Position numbers and translations under genes: made by a program
Shown: positions 54,114 to 63,847 of the stretch, piece by piece
How positions within the stretch are numbered: position 1 is the first letter of the stretch
Layout of the letters: the number at the start of each line of letters is the position of its first letter
Assembly: GCF_002531725.1 (NCBI RefSeq)
Contig: NZ_NWSQ01000005.1
Span: forward strand, 372,001-436,000
Source: Rhizobium sp. L43
GTDB taxonomy: Bacteria; Pseudomonadota; Alphaproteobacteria; Rhizobiales; Rhizobiaceae
Length of the DNA stretch: 64,000 nt
Direction: 5' to 3'
The notes under the pieces: model-generated
Seen by the model: the letters and a program-made list of their open reading frames with translations, nothing else
What the model was told of the DNA's origin: nothing
Database searches by the model: none

Positions 54114-55067
54114 CTATTCGTGCTTTTTCGCCTGTTTGGCAAGGGGGTGATGCGTCTGGACGAGTTGCTGCAGCCTCTCTTCCAGGACATGCGTGTAGAT
54201 CTGCGTGGTCGAAATGTCCGAATGGCCGAGCAGTTCCTGGACGACACGCAGATCGGCGCCGTTGGCAAGCAGATGGCTGGCAAAGGCGTGGCGCATGACG
54301 TGCGGCGAGATCATCGACGGCGTCAGGCCGGCTCGGATCGCCAGGTTCTTCAGATCGCGGGCGAATACCTGGCGCGGCAGGTAGCCCTCCTTCGAGGCGG
54401 CGGGAAACAGCCATGGGCTTTCCTGCGGCTCCTTAACTGCGGCATTTTCCGCCGCCAGCAGGCGTCCGTAGGATTTGAGCGCTGATATTGCCGATTGCGA
54501 CAGCGGCACCAGCCGCTCCTTGTTGCCTTTGCCGCGGATCATCAGGAAGCGGCCTTCCTGATCGAGGACGCGGGCGGGAAGCGAAACCAGCTCGCTGACA
54601 CGCATGCCGGTGGCATAGAGCAGCTCCAGCAGCGCCAGCATGCGCAGGCGCTGCAGCTGGCCCGGAGCCGCATCCTCCGCCTCGGCCTCCGCCTGTGCAA
54701 GCAAACGGCCGACTTCCTCGACGCCCATCGTCTTCGGCAGCGGGCGGCCCTTCTTCGGCGCGTCGAGAATGCCGGTGGGGTCGTCGGTCCTCAGGCCCTC
54801 GGCGTAGAGGAACTTGTAGAACTGCCGCATGGCGGCAAGCCGGCGCGCCTGGGAAGAGGGTTTGAAGCCCTTTCGGGCGAGCGAGGCGAGATAGGCGGCC
54901 AGATCGGCGGAGGCGGCTTCGGTCAGCCGTATGCTGCGCTCCTTCAGGAAGGAGCTGACATCGTCGAGGTCGCGCTCATAGGATTGCAGCGTGTTGGCGG
55001 CCGCACCGCGCTCGGCACTCATCATCTCCAGGAAGGATTCCACATGGACGTGACCGAGATCTCTCAT
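54114..55067 (-). CDS. xerD: tyrosine recombinase XerD
   Basis: Site-specific recombinase, 317 residues from the ATG at 55067 ([12 protein letters not shown]), resolving chromosome dimers at dif with XerC. An N-terminal SAM-like DNA-binding domain (about residues 1-105) precedes the catalytic domain with Arg in [21 protein letters not shown] (HxxR), [15 protein letters not shown] (His and the catalytic Tyr). It lies between the 58-residue membrane protein and accA; a housekeeping role and not a mobile element integrase is indicated by sequence and setting. Confidence 0.93.
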   Translation of the reverse strand: MRDLGHVHVESFLEMMSAERGAAANTLQSYERDLDDVSSFLKERSIRLTEAASADLAAYLASLARKGFKPSSQARRLAAMRQFYKFLYAEGLRTDDPTGILDAPKKGRPLPKTMGVEEVGRLLAQAEAEAEDAAPGQLQRLRMLALLELLYATGMRVSELVSLPARVLDQEGRFLMIRGKGNKERLVPLSQSAISALKSYGRLLAAENAAVKEPQESPWLFPAASKEGYLPRQVFARDLKNLAIRAGLTPSMISPHVMRHAFASHLLANGADLRVVQELLGHSDISTTQIYTHVLEERLQQLVQTHHPLAKQAKKHE

Positions 55068-55072
55068 GCCGC

Positions 55073-55249
55073 TCACTTCCTGGCCGGGTCGATCGTGCCC
55101 GTCGCAGGCGGATTGACCCGCTCGGACGGAATGCGGATCGTCACGTCGCGCTGCTGCGGCTCGACGAAGGTCACCAGCGCCCACATGGCTCCGTAGACCG
55201 TCCCGGCGAGGATCGCGCAGAAGAACAGAAAACGGAACAGGGTCGGCAT
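55073..55249 (-). CDS. 58-residue membrane-anchored protein upstream of xerD
   Basis: [20 protein letters not shown] begins a single N-terminal transmembrane helix, then a short periplasmic tail with [26 protein letters not shown] precedes the ATG at seven bases, and the stop is five bases before the xerD ATG, so the two are co-translated. It is divergent from aroK. Function unknown; a real gene is likely given spacing and codon use. Confidence 0.75.
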   Translation of the reverse strand: MPTLFRFLFFCAILAGTVYGAMWALVTFVEPQQRDVTIRIPSERVNPPATGTIDPARK

Positions 55250-55397
55250 CCGGCAACTCCTTCATGCTCTGCTTCTGTTATAAGAAGCGTATCTGCAAGT
55301 GCAAGAAGCGGTATTCAAGCCATGATTCCCTTGTTCGCGACTTGACGCTCCATCTGCATTTGTCGATACGGTTTGCAAACAAAGTGTGAATGGACCG

Positions 55398-55988
55398 ATG
55401 AGTGAACCACTGCTGACCGTTGCTGACAGCTTGAAAGACAGAGCTCGCGCCGCGCTCGGTTCACGCAATCTGATCCTTGTCGGCCTGATGGGCGCCGGCA
55501 AATCCTCCGTCGGCCGCATCGTCGCCAGCCAGCTCGGCATTCCTTTCATCGACAGCGATGTCGAGATCGAGCGGGTGTCGCGCATGACGATCCCCGAACT
55601 TTTCGCCGCCTATGGCGAGGAAGAGTTCCGGGCGCTGGAAACGCGGGTGGTTAAACGGCTGCTGAAAAGCGGGCCGCGTGTCGTCTCCACCGGCGGCGGC
55701 GCCTTCATCAACGAGCGGACGCGCAAACGCATCAAGAAGGGCGGCCTTTCCGTCTGGCTGAAGGCCGATCTCGACGTGCTCTGGGACCGGGTCAACAAGC
55801 GCGACACGCGGCCGCTGCTGAAGACCGAAAATCCGAAGCAGACGCTCGAAAACCTGATGAATGCCCGTTATCCGATCTATGCGGAGGCAGATCTCACCGT
55901 GCTGTCGCGCGACGTGCGCAAGGAAATCATGGCCGACGAGGTGTTGATGGCCGTGATCGAAGCTCAGAAGGAAAGTGCAGCGTCATGA
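55398..55988 (+). CDS. aroK: shikimate kinase
   Basis: P-loop kinase of the shikimate pathway, 196 residues from ATG 55398. Walker A GLMGAGKSSVG, the substrate segment DSDVEIE, and the STGGGAF motif are in the right order, with the RxxxY-type LID region (RPLLKTENP). The stop overlaps the aroB start by four bases, the common aroK-aroB pair. It makes shikimate 3-phosphate for aromatic amino acid synthesis. Confidence 0.95.
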   Translation: MSEPLLTVADSLKDRARAALGSRNLILVGLMGAGKSSVGRIVASQLGIPFIDSDVEIERVSRMTIPELFAAYGEEEFRALETRVVKRLLKSGPRVVSTGGGAFINERTRKRIKKGGLSVWLKADLDVLWDRVNKRDTRPLLKTENPKQTLENLMNARYPIYAEADLTVLSRDVRKEIMADEVLMAVIEAQKESAAS

Positions 55989-57109
55989 ATGCGATAACCT
56001 CCGACATCCAGACGGTGCATGTGCCGCTCGGCGAGCGCGCCTACGATATCCTGATCGGGCCGGGGTTGATCGCGCGGGCCGGCGCCGAGATCGCCTCCCG
56101 CCTCAAGGGCCGCAAGGCGGCCGTCATCACCGACGAAAATGTCGCTCCGCTCTATCTCAAGGCCCTCGTTGCAAGTCTGGAGCAAGCGGGCATCGCCTCG
56201 GCTGAGGTAGTCCTGCCGGCCGGCGAAAAGACCAAGAGCTTCGAACATCTGATCACCGCCTGCGACAAGGTGCTGGAAGCCCGCGTCGAGCGTAACGATT
56301 ACGTCATCGCGCTCGGCGGCGGCGTCATCGGCGATCTCTCGGGATTTGCGGCCGGCATCGTCCGGCGCGGCGTGCGCTTCGTGCAGGTGCCGACCTCGCT
56401 GCTATCACAGGTCGATTCCTCCGTCGGCGGCAAGACCGGCATCAATTCCCGCCACGGCAAGAACCTGATCGGCGTCTTCCATCAGCCGGACCTGGTTCTG
56501 GCCGATACGGATGTGCTGAATACGCTGAGCGAGCGCGAATTCCGCGCCGGTTACGCCGAGGTCGCCAAATACGGTCTGATCGACAAGCCGGATTTTTTCG
56601 CCTGGCTGGAGGCCAACTGGAAAGCGGTTTTTACAGGCGGCTCGGCACGCATCGAGGCGATTGCCAAGAGCTGCCAGGCGAAGGCCGACGTCGTCGTTGC
56701 CGACGAGCGCGAGAACGGCCAGCGGGCGCTGCTCAATCTCGGCCATACTTTCGGCCATGCGCTGGAGGCGGCGACCGCCTATGACAGCTCCCGTCTCGTG
56801 CATGGCGAGGGCGTTTCGATCGGCATGGTGCTGGCGCATGAATTCTCCGCGCGGATGAACCTGGCAAGCCCCGACGATGCGCGGCGCGTCGAACAGCACC
56901 TGAAGGCGGTCGGCTTGCCGACGCACATGGCGGAGATTCCGGGCGCGTTGCCGCCGGCCGAAACGCTGATGGATGCGATCGCGCAGGACAAGAAGGTCAA
57001 GAGCGGCAAGCTCACCTTCATTCTGACGCGCGGCATCGGCCAGTCCTTCGTCGCCGATGACGTTCCGGCTTCCGAAGTGATCAGCTTTCTCCGGGAAAAA
57101 CATCCTTGA
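55985..57109 (+). CDS. aroB: 3-dehydroquinate synthase
   Basis: NAD- and zinc-dependent enzyme forming 3-dehydroquinate from DAHP, 374 residues. GGGVIGDLSGFAAGIVRRGV, the KTGINSRHGKNLIG segment and the zinc ligands in LNLGHTFGHALE and HGEGVSIGMV are visible. It starts within the aroK stop (ATGA) and its own stop overlaps the TTG start of the next gene. Confidence 0.96.
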   Translation: MNAITSDIQTVHVPLGERAYDILIGPGLIARAGAEIASRLKGRKAAVITDENVAPLYLKALVASLEQAGIASAEVVLPAGEKTKSFEHLITACDKVLEARVERNDYVIALGGGVIGDLSGFAAGIVRRGVRFVQVPTSLLSQVDSSVGGKTGINSRHGKNLIGVFHQPDLVLADTDVLNTLSEREFRAGYAEVAKYGLIDKPDFFAWLEANWKAVFTGGSARIEAIAKSCQAKADVVVADERENGQRALLNLGHTFGHALEAATAYDSSRLVHGEGVSIGMVLAHEFSARMNLASPDDARRVEQHLKAVGLPTHMAEIPGALPPAETLMDAIAQDKKVKSGKLTFILTRGIGQSFVADDVPASEVISFLREKHP

Positions 57110-58419
57110 CGACGATTGAAGGCGCGCTGGCATTTCTCGCGACATATTGGCCGGAAATCCTTTCGATCACGGCGCTCGTGCTGATGTCCGCCTTTTTTTC
57201 CGGCTCCGAGACCGCTCTGACCGCCGTTTCGCGCAGCCGCATCCATACGCTTGAGGTGAACGGCGACGAACGCGCCGGCCTTGTCCGGCAGCTGATCGAG
57301 CGGCGCGACCGGCTGATCGGCGCGCTGCTCATCGGCAACAATCTCGCCAACATCCTGTCCTCCTCGATCGCCACCAGCCTGTTCCTCGGGCTGTTCGGCA
57401 GTTCCGGCGTGGCACTGGCGACGCTGGCCATGACCGTCATCCTGGTCATCTTCGCCGAAGTGCTGCCGAAGAGCTGGGCGATTTCGAGGCCTGAACGCTT
57501 CGCGCTCGCCGTCGCATTTCCGGCCAGGCTTTTCGTCCTCGTCGTCGGCCCGGTTTCCTCCTTCGTCAACGCGATCGTGCGTCGGATCCTTGCATTGTTC
57601 GGCATCAACCTCTCGCGGGAGATGTCGATGCTGACGGCACATGAGGAGCTGCGCGGCGCCGTCGACCTCTTGCACCGCGAGGGATCGGTGGTGAAGGCCG
57701 ACCGCGACCGCCTCGGCGGCGTGCTCGATCTCGGCGAGCTTGAACTCTCCGACATCATGGTCCATCGCACGGCGATGCGGGCGATCAACGCCGACGATCC
57801 GCCCGAAGCGGTGGTGCGCGCCATTCTCGAAAGCCCCTATACGCGCATGCCGCTGTGGCGCGGCACGATCGACAACATCATCGGCGTCGTGCACGCCAAG
57901 GATCTGCTGCGGGCGCTTGCCGAGCCGAACATGGAGCCGCAGAACCTCGATATCGTGAAAATCGCGCAGAAGCCGTGGTTCGTGCCCGACAGCACCAACC
58001 TCGAAGACCAGCTCAACGCCTTCCTCCGGCGCAAGCAGCATTTCGCCGTCGTCGTCGACGAATATGGCGAGGTGCAGGGCATCGTCACGCTGGAGGATAT
58101 TCTCGAGGAAATTGTCGGCGATATTTCCGACGAGCACGATATCGAGATACAGGGCGTGCGCCAGGAGGCCGACGGTTCCGTCGTCGTCGACGGCGGCGTG
58201 CCGATCCGCGACCTGAACCGCGCGCTCGACTGGAACTTGCCCGACGAGGAGGCGACGACGATTGCCGGCCTCGTCATCCACGAATCGATGACCATCCCGG
58301 AAGAGCGCCAAGCCTTCACCTTCTACGGCAAACGCTTCATCGTCATGAAGCGCGAGAAGAACCGCATCACCAAGCTGCGCATCCGTCCCGCGGGGGAAGA
58401 CGGCGCAAAGCCTGCCTGA
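57106..58419 (+). CDS. CorC/HlyC-type (CNNM/DUF21, CBS) transporter-like membrane protein
   Basis: A 437-residue membrane protein. DUF21 with four hydrophobic segments (about residues 10-150), two CBS domains (about 205-330) and a C-terminal CorC/HlyC domain (about 345-430). Family members are linked to magnesium or cobalt efflux and metal homeostasis. The start is TTG at 57106, sharing four bases with the aroB stop (TTGA), so translation is probably coupled to aroB. A palindromic repeat follows at 58438-58482. Confidence 0.88.
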   Translation: MTTIEGALAFLATYWPEILSITALVLMSAFFSGSETALTAVSRSRIHTLEVNGDERAGLVRQLIERRDRLIGALLIGNNLANILSSSIATSLFLGLFGSSGVALATLAMTVILVIFAEVLPKSWAISRPERFALAVAFPARLFVLVVGPVSSFVNAIVRRILALFGINLSREMSMLTAHEELRGAVDLLHREGSVVKADRDRLGGVLDLGELELSDIMVHRTAMRAINADDPPEAVVRAILESPYTRMPLWRGTIDNIIGVVHAKDLLRALAEPNMEPQNLDIVKIAQKPWFVPDSTNLEDQLNAFLRRKQHFAVVVDEYGEVQGIVTLEDILEEIVGDISDEHDIEIQGVRQEADGSVVVDGGVPIRDLNRALDWNLPDEEATTIAGLVIHESMTIPEERQAFTFYGKRFIVMKREKNRITKLRIRPAGEDGAKPA

Positions 58420-58437
58420 TCCGAGCAATTCAAATTG

Positions 58438-58482
58438 CTACAGCGTCCTTTGCGCGTCTGAAAAGACGCGCGGCGCTGTAGG
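58438..58482. repeat. palindromic intergenic repeat
   Basis: CTACAGCGTCCTTTGCGCGT and its inverted partner ACGCGCGGCGCTGTAG form a long imperfect hairpin between convergent genes. It resembles short palindromes scattered in Rhizobium genomes and is unrelated in sequence to the other repeats here. It could also act as a bidirectional terminator, though it lacks a T tract. Confidence 0.7.
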
Positions 58483-58520
58483 ATCGCGGGCCGCCAATGC
58501 CTATATAGGCTGCAGTGCCG

Positions 58521-58805
58521 CTACCAGCGGGTCGGTTCGCCGGGTGCCGCCGGTTCGACGGCCAGCGCATGCAGGCCGGCATCAAGTTCCGGTTTCAACA
58601 GGTCGGTGATCGCCCGGTGGCGCGCCAGCCGCGACATGCCGGTAAATTTTGCCGAAACGACCCTCACCCGCATATGGGTTTCGCCGGTGCCGGTGATATC
58701 GGGCTGATGGCCGGCATGCAGATGGCTTTCGTCGATGACGCTCAGGCGTTCGGGCGCGAAGGCTTCGATTAGTTTTTCTTCGATGCGGGTTCGCAGGGTC
58801 ATCAT
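58521..58805 (-). CDS. BolA-family protein
   Basis: A 94-residue BolA-like protein starting MMTLRTRIEEKLIEAFAPER. The class II fold with the conserved ESHLHAGH segment and the FTGMSRLARHRAITDLL helix is clear. BolA proteins work with monothiol glutaredoxins in iron-sulfur and iron regulation. Start at 58805 or 58802 (two Met). It is divergent from the DnaJ-domain gene, which starts 102 bases away. Confidence 0.92.
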   Translation of the reverse strand: MMTLRTRIEEKLIEAFAPERLSVIDESHLHAGHQPDITGTGETHMRVRVVSAKFTGMSRLARHRAITDLLKPELDAGLHALAVEPAAPGEPTRW

Positions 58806-58907
58806 CCAGTCTTGCTGCTTCGCGAAAAAGGTTCCCACCAAGCCAGCAACAAACCCGTTTGTCAATTCTTGTTGTCGCTTCGCGACAGCCCCATAATTAG
58901 CGCCGTC

Positions 58908-59525
58908 ATGAGACTTGATTCAAAATATTTCGATCGCATCCGAACACGCCGCAAACGCGAGCCGGAGCCGGAGCAGGCGCCGCCCACCTGTCAGTGGGAC
59001 GGCTGCGACAAGAAAGGCTCGCATCGCGCTCCTGTCGGACGCAATGCGGAAGGCCAGTTCTTTTTGTTCTGCTTCGAGCACGTCAAGGACTACAACAAGG
59101 GCTACAATTATTTCTCCGGTCTTTCCGACGGCGAGATCGCGCGCTACCAGAAAGAGGCGATCACCGGCCACCGGCCGACATGGACCGTCGGAGTCAACAA
59201 GGCGGCGAAGGACAGTCCGCTGCATTCGGAGGTGCGCTCCGGCGCCTATACGCGCGTTCGCGATCCCTTCGGTTTCGTCAAGGAAGGCGGCAAGGGCAGC
59301 GGGCCGCGTTTTCCCCAGGCGCGCAAGCTGAAATCGCTGGAAACCAAAGCCTTCGAAACGATGGGTCTCGATGCCAATGCGACCTCGGCGGAGATCAAGA
59401 GCCGCTACAAGGAACTGGTCAAGAAGCACCATCCGGATGCCAATGGCGGCGACCGCGGCTCGGAGGAACGTTTCCGCGCCGTCATCCAGGCCTATCAATT
59501 GTTGAAGCAGAACGGTTTTTGTTAA
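58908..59525 (+). CDS. DnaJ (J-domain) protein with N-terminal zinc-site-like segment
   Basis: A 205-residue protein. The N-terminal half has [17 protein letters not shown] and [13 protein letters not shown], whose Cys and His could bind zinc. The C-terminal J-domain (about residues 145-205) has [20 protein letters not shown] and the HPD motif in [10 protein letters not shown]. No substrate-binding region of DnaJ is present, so it is a DnaK co-chaperone of special use. A small hairpin (TGTCGC-TTC-GCGACA, 58873-58887) lies upstream. Divergent from bolA and followed by cobS. Confidence 0.88.
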   Translation: MRLDSKYFDRIRTRRKREPEPEQAPPTCQWDGCDKKGSHRAPVGRNAEGQFFLFCFEHVKDYNKGYNYFSGLSDGEIARYQKEAITGHRPTWTVGVNKAAKDSPLHSEVRSGAYTRVRDPFGFVKEGGKGSGPRFPQARKLKSLETKAFETMGLDANATSAEIKSRYKELVKKHHPDANGGDRGSEERFRAVIQAYQLLKQNGFC

Positions 59526-59829
59526 TTCCCGTCCTTGCTCTTGGGCTTCAATCGGGTATGGTCCAAATCGGCTGAGGCCGCAGGCAAACGCGGCTCATTT
59601 TTGTGCGTTTTCCCGACATCGCCTCCGCCGACCTTCCGGACGCGGCGTTTCTTGTCCGGGACTCTTTCAAGAATGCTCGCACGCGGTCATTATCCCGCCG
59701 AGGTTTCGTTTCAGTCCCGGAGAAGTATCGCCGACGTTCCGACCTGGACGGGCGCGGAATATATTCGCGGCGTCACGGTTGCGACATGGCGAGACAGTAT
59801 GGCCGGGTGGCATCACCCGCCTTGGAGAC
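59526..59829 (+). other. intergenic region ahead of cobS
   Basis: About 300 bases between the DnaJ-domain gene and cobS. I looked for a cobalamin riboswitch and found no B12-box-like GCCACTG segment. The region must carry the cobS promoter if the gene is not read from upstream. No other structure recognised. Confidence 0.5.
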
Positions 59830-60825
59830 ATGATGAGCAAGATCGACCTTGATATATCAGAACTGCCCGATACCACCGTTTCGGTCCGCGAGGCCTTCGG
59901 CATCGATTCCGACATCCGCGTTCCCGCCTACAGCAAGGGCGACGCCTATGTGCCGGACCTCGACCCCGACTACCTGTTCGACCGCGAAACGACGCTCGCC
60001 ATTCTCGCAGGCTTCGCCCATAACCGCCGCGTGATGATCTCCGGCTATCACGGCACGGGCAAGTCCTCGCATATCGAGCAGGTGGCGGCGCGCCTCAACT
60101 GGCCCTGCGTGCGCATCAACCTCGACAGCCATGTCAGCCGTATCGATCTCGTCGGCAAGGATGCGATCGTCGTCAAGGACGGGCTGCAGGTCACCGAATT
60201 CAAGGACGGCATCCTGCCTTGGGCCTATCAGCACAATGTCGCGCTTGTTTTCGACGAATATGATGCCGGCCGCCCGGACGTGATGTTCGTCATCCAGCGC
60301 GTGCTGGAATCCTCCGGCCGGCTGACGCTGCTCGACCAGAGCCGCGTCATTCGGCCGCACCCGGCCTTCCGCCTGTTTGCGACCGCCAACACGATCGGCC
60401 TCGGGGATACCACCGGCCTCTATCACGGCACGCAGCAGATCAACCAGGCACAGATGGACCGCTGGTCGATCGTCACGACGCTGAACTACCTGCCGCACGA
60501 TCACGAAGTGAATATCGTCGCTGCCAAGGTGAAGAGCTTCGGCAAGGACAGGGAAGGACGCGACACCGTCTCGAAGATGGTGCGGGTCGCCGACCTGACG
60601 CGCGCCGCCTTCATGAACGGCGATCTCTCGACCGTGATGAGTCCGCGTACCGTCATTACCTGGGCTGAAAACGCCGAGATCTTCGGCGATCTCGCCTTCG
60701 CCTTCCGCGTCACTTTCCTCAACAAATGCGACGAGTTGGAGCGTCCGCTGGTCGCTGAGCACTATCAGCGCGCCTTCGGCGTCGAGCTGAAGGAAAGTGC
60801 CGCCAATATCGTTCTCGGAGCCTGA
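59830..60825 (+). CDS. cobS: aerobic cobaltochelatase subunit CobS
   Basis: AAA+ ATPase subunit of the cobaltochelatase CobNST, 331 residues, starting [18 protein letters not shown]. Walker A is GYHGTGKSS and Walker [11 protein letters not shown], with sensor segment [17 protein letters not shown]. With CobT it drives cobalt insertion into hydrogenobyrinic acid a,c-diamide by CobN in the late-insertion aerobic B12 pathway. GGAG precedes the ATG pair. cobT follows 13 bases later; cobN is not in the window. Confidence 0.97.
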   Translation: MMSKIDLDISELPDTTVSVREAFGIDSDIRVPAYSKGDAYVPDLDPDYLFDRETTLAILAGFAHNRRVMISGYHGTGKSSHIEQVAARLNWPCVRINLDSHVSRIDLVGKDAIVVKDGLQVTEFKDGILPWAYQHNVALVFDEYDAGRPDVMFVIQRVLESSGRLTLLDQSRVIRPHPAFRLFATANTIGLGDTTGLYHGTQQINQAQMDRWSIVTTLNYLPHDHEVNIVAAKVKSFGKDREGRDTVSKMVRVADLTRAAFMNGDLSTVMSPRTVITWAENAEIFGDLAFAFRVTFLNKCDELERPLVAEHYQRAFGVELKESAANIVLGA

Positions 60826-60838
60826 GGCCCGACCGATC

Positions 60839-62740
60839 ATGGCAGCTCGCGGTGACAATTCGAAAGCAAAGCCCGGCGCGCCCGTCGACGTCGAGCCATT
60901 ACGCCGGGCGATATCCGGCTGCGTGCGCTCGATCGCCGGCGACGGCGATGTCGAGGTGACCTTCGCCAACGAACGGCCGGGGATGACCGGCGAGCGCATC
61001 CGGCTGCCGGAGCTTTCCAAGCGGCCGACGGCGCATGAGCTGGCGGTGACCCGCGGGCTCGGCGATTCCATGGCGCTGCGCCTTGCCTGCCATGATGAGA
61101 AGGTGCATTCGACGATGGCGCCGCAGGGCTCGGACGCCCGGGCGATCTTCGACGTCGTCGAGCAGGCGCGCGTCGAGTCGATCGGCGCGCTGCGCATGGA
61201 GGGCATGGCTGCGAACCTGCGCTCCATGACGGAAGAGAAATATTCCAAGGCGAATTTCACCGGCATCGAGCGCCAGGAAGATGCACCGGTCGGCGAAGCC
61301 GTGGCGATGATGGTGCGCGAGAAGCTAACCGGCCAGCGCCCGCCGGCTTCCGCCGGCAAGGTGCTCGACCTGTGGCGCGGCTTCATCGAGGACAAGGCGG
61401 GGGCTGAACTCGACAATCTGTCGAGCGCGATCAACGACCAGCAGGCCTTCGCCAAGGTCATCCGCAACATGCTGTCGGCCATGGAAATGGCCGAGGAATA
61501 CGGCGACGACGACAGCGACGCCGACAATGACGACCAGTCGGAGCAGGACGACCAGCCGAGCGGCGACGAGCAGGATCAGGACGAGGTCGACGAGGATGCC
61601 GGCACCGATGCCGCCCCCGTCGAGGACAGTGAAGTCGCCGACGAGCAGATGGAGGACGGCGAGACCGAAGGCGCCGAAATCTCCGACGACGACATGATGG
61701 AAGAGGGCGAGGACGATTCGGAAACGCCGGGCGAGACCCGCCGTCCGAACACGCCTTTCGCCGATTTCAACGAGAAGGTCGACTATCACGTCTTTACCGA
61801 AGAGTTCGACGAGATCACCACCGCCGAGGAACTTTGCGACGCCGCCGAGCTGGAACGCCTGCGCGCCTTCCTCGACAAGCAGCTGGCGCATCTGCAGGGC
61901 GCGGTCGGCCGCCTCGCCAACCGGCTGCAGCGCCGCCTGATGGCGCAGCAGAACCGCTCCTGGGATTTCGACCTGGAAGAGGGCTATCTCGATCCGGCCC
62001 GGCTGCAGCGCATCATCATCGATCCGATGCAGGCGCTTTCCTTCAAGATGGAGCGCGACACCCAGTTCCGCGACACCGTCGTCACCCTGCTCATCGACAA
62101 TTCCGGCTCGATGCGCGGCCGGCCGATCACGGTCGCCGCCACCTGCGCCGACATTCTCGCCCGCACGCTGGAGCGCTGCGGCGTCAAGGTCGAGATCCTC
62201 GGCTTTACCACCAAGGCCTGGAAGGGCGGACAGGCGCGCGAAAGCTGGCTTGCCGGCGGCAAGCCGCAGACGCCGGGCCGCCTCAACGATCTGCGCCACA
62301 TCATCTACAAGTCGGCCGACGCGCCCTGGCGCCGGGCACGCGCCAATCTCGGGCTGATGATGCGCGAGGGCCTGCTTAAGGAAAATATCGATGGCGAGGC
62401 GCTGATCTGGGCGCATAATCGCCTGCTCGCCCGCCGTGAGCAACGCCGCATTCTGATGATGATTTCGGACGGGGCGCCGGTGGACGATTCGACGCTGTCG
62501 GTCAATCCGGGCAATTATCTCGAGCGGCACCTGCGCGCGGTCATCGAACAGATCGAGACACGCTCGCCTGTGGAACTGCTGGCCATCGGCATCGGTCACG
62601 ACGTGACGCGCTACTATCGCCGCGCCGTGACGATCGTCGATGCGGACGAGCTCGCCGGTGCGATGACCGAGCAGCTGGCCTCGCTGTTCGAAGATCAATC
62701 CACCCAGCCGCGTGGCGGCCGGCTCCGTCGTGCCGGCTGA
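60839..62740 (+). CDS. cobT: aerobic cobaltochelatase subunit CobT
   Basis: Partner of CobS, 633 residues. A conserved N-terminal region is followed by a very acidic linker (about residues 220-300, rich in D and E) and a C-terminal von Willebrand A domain whose MIDAS motif is [10 protein letters not shown] near residue 419. CobS and CobT form a ring-shaped chaperone for cobalt insertion. The ATG at 60839 lies 13 bases after cobS. The stop overlaps the frame that leads into the next gene, which is in the same direction. Confidence 0.96.
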   Translation: MAARGDNSKAKPGAPVDVEPLRRAISGCVRSIAGDGDVEVTFANERPGMTGERIRLPELSKRPTAHELAVTRGLGDSMALRLACHDEKVHSTMAPQGSDARAIFDVVEQARVESIGALRMEGMAANLRSMTEEKYSKANFTGIERQEDAPVGEAVAMMVREKLTGQRPPASAGKVLDLWRGFIEDKAGAELDNLSSAINDQQAFAKVIRNMLSAMEMAEEYGDDDSDADNDDQSEQDDQPSGDEQDQDEVDEDAGTDAAPVEDSEVADEQMEDGETEGAEISDDDMMEEGEDDSETPGETRRPNTPFADFNEKVDYHVFTEEFDEITTAEELCDAAELERLRAFLDKQLAHLQGAVGRLANRLQRRLMAQQNRSWDFDLEEGYLDPARLQRIIIDPMQALSFKMERDTQFRDTVVTLLIDNSGSMRGRPITVAATCADILARTLERCGVKVEILGFTTKAWKGGQARESWLAGGKPQTPGRLNDLRHIIYKSADAPWRRARANLGLMMREGLLKENIDGEALIWAHNRLLARREQRRILMMISDGAPVDDSTLSVNPGNYLERHLRAVIEQIETRSPVELLAIGIGHDVTRYYRRAVTIVDADELAGAMTEQLASLFEDQSTQPRGGRLRRAG

Positions 62741-62756
62741 CGCCGCTGGAAGAAAG

Positions 62757-63779
62757 ATGATCGGTCGGCGGCTCCGCCGCGCGGCGTCGATTGCCCTTTG
62801 CATCGCCGCCAGCGCTTGCCCGTCATGGGCCGCCGACGATGTGCCGGTCATTAGCCGGCAAATCTCCGATTTCAGGATCGGCTCTTCGGAGACGAAATTC
62901 GGATCGCTGGAGTTTCTCGGCGGGTTGGAGATGGTCTCCAGCAGAGCGCTGTTCGGCTCGCTCTCCTCCATCCGCTTCCGGCAAGATCAAAAACATTTCA
63001 TCGTGGTGCTCGATACCGGCCAGTGGCTGACCGGCAGCATCGAGCGCGACGCCAAGGGCAGGCTTTCGGGTCTTGCCAATGTCGTCATCACGCCGATGAA
63101 GAACAGCGCCGGACGCAGCTTCGAGGGCAAGGGACACATGGACGCCGAGGGCCTGGCGCTCGACGGTGACCGGATCCTGGTCTCCTTCGAGCAGCGCCAT
63201 CGCGTCGATATCTATCCCGACCCCGGTTTTGCCCAATCGGGCGCGATCGGCACTCTGCCGATCCTCATCCCGCGGAAGATGCTGAGCGACAATCGCGGTA
63301 TCGAGACCATCGCCGTGGCGCCGGCATCGAGCCCGCTCAAGGGCGGCGTGGTCATCGTCTCCGAACGCGGTCTCGACGGCGACGGCAACCGGCTGGCGGC
63401 CATTCTGAGCGGGCCGCTGAAAGGGCGGTTTGCGGTCGAGCGGGACGGCAGCTTCGACGTCACCGACGGCGCCTTCCTGCCGAACGGCGACCTGCTGCTG
63501 CTGGAGCGGCGTTTCAATATGGCCGAAGGCATCGGCATGCGCCTTCGGCGCATCAAGGGCGGCGATATCAGGCCCGGCGCCGTCGTCGACGGCGAATTGC
63601 TGCTCGAAGGCAACTTCAACTCGCAGATCGACAATATGGAAGGCCTCGACGCTTTCCAGGCTGCCGACGGCACGACCCATATTATCCTGGTATCGGACGA
63701 CAATCATTCGATCCTGCAGCGCAATCTGATGCTGGAATTCCGACTTTCCGACAATGTGAAGCAGGCTGCGTCAGACTGA
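62757..63779 (+). CDS. secreted protein with phytase-like (esterase-like) domain
   Basis: A 340-residue secreted protein: a basic N terminus (MIGRRLRRAASIALCIAASA) with cleavage near SWA-AD, then a single beta-propeller-like domain with GLEMVSSRALFGSLSS, HMDAEGLALDGDRILVSFEQ and DNMEGLDAF motifs of the phytase-like family PF13449. The true substrate is unknown; phytase activity should not be assumed. Start chosen at the ATG after GGAAGAAAG. It begins 16 bases after cobT and is probably in the same transcript. Confidence 0.82.
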   Translation: MIGRRLRRAASIALCIAASACPSWAADDVPVISRQISDFRIGSSETKFGSLEFLGGLEMVSSRALFGSLSSIRFRQDQKHFIVVLDTGQWLTGSIERDAKGRLSGLANVVITPMKNSAGRSFEGKGHMDAEGLALDGDRILVSFEQRHRVDIYPDPGFAQSGAIGTLPILIPRKMLSDNRGIETIAVAPASSPLKGGVVIVSERGLDGDGNRLAAILSGPLKGRFAVERDGSFDVTDGAFLPNGDLLLLERRFNMAEGIGMRLRRIKGGDIRPGAVVDGELLLEGNFNSQIDNMEGLDAFQAADGTTHIILVSDDNHSILQRNLMLEFRLSDNVKQAASD

Positions 63780-63847
63780 TGTCACAAGCTTTGGCTATCG
63801 GATTGAACCGCAGCCGGCCGGCTTGAAGCCGCTATCGGAGGGAAATC

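Noticed and set aside
54114..55067. Tyrosine recombinase considered as a mobile-element integrase
   Set aside because: Length, sequence and setting beside accA and aroK fit housekeeping XerD; there are no att sites or other mobile genes.
61325..62971. 548-residue minus-strand frame opposite cobT
   Set aside because: Shadow of the acidic-linker and vWA coding sequence, with a low-complexity V/L/G stretch from the D/E codons.
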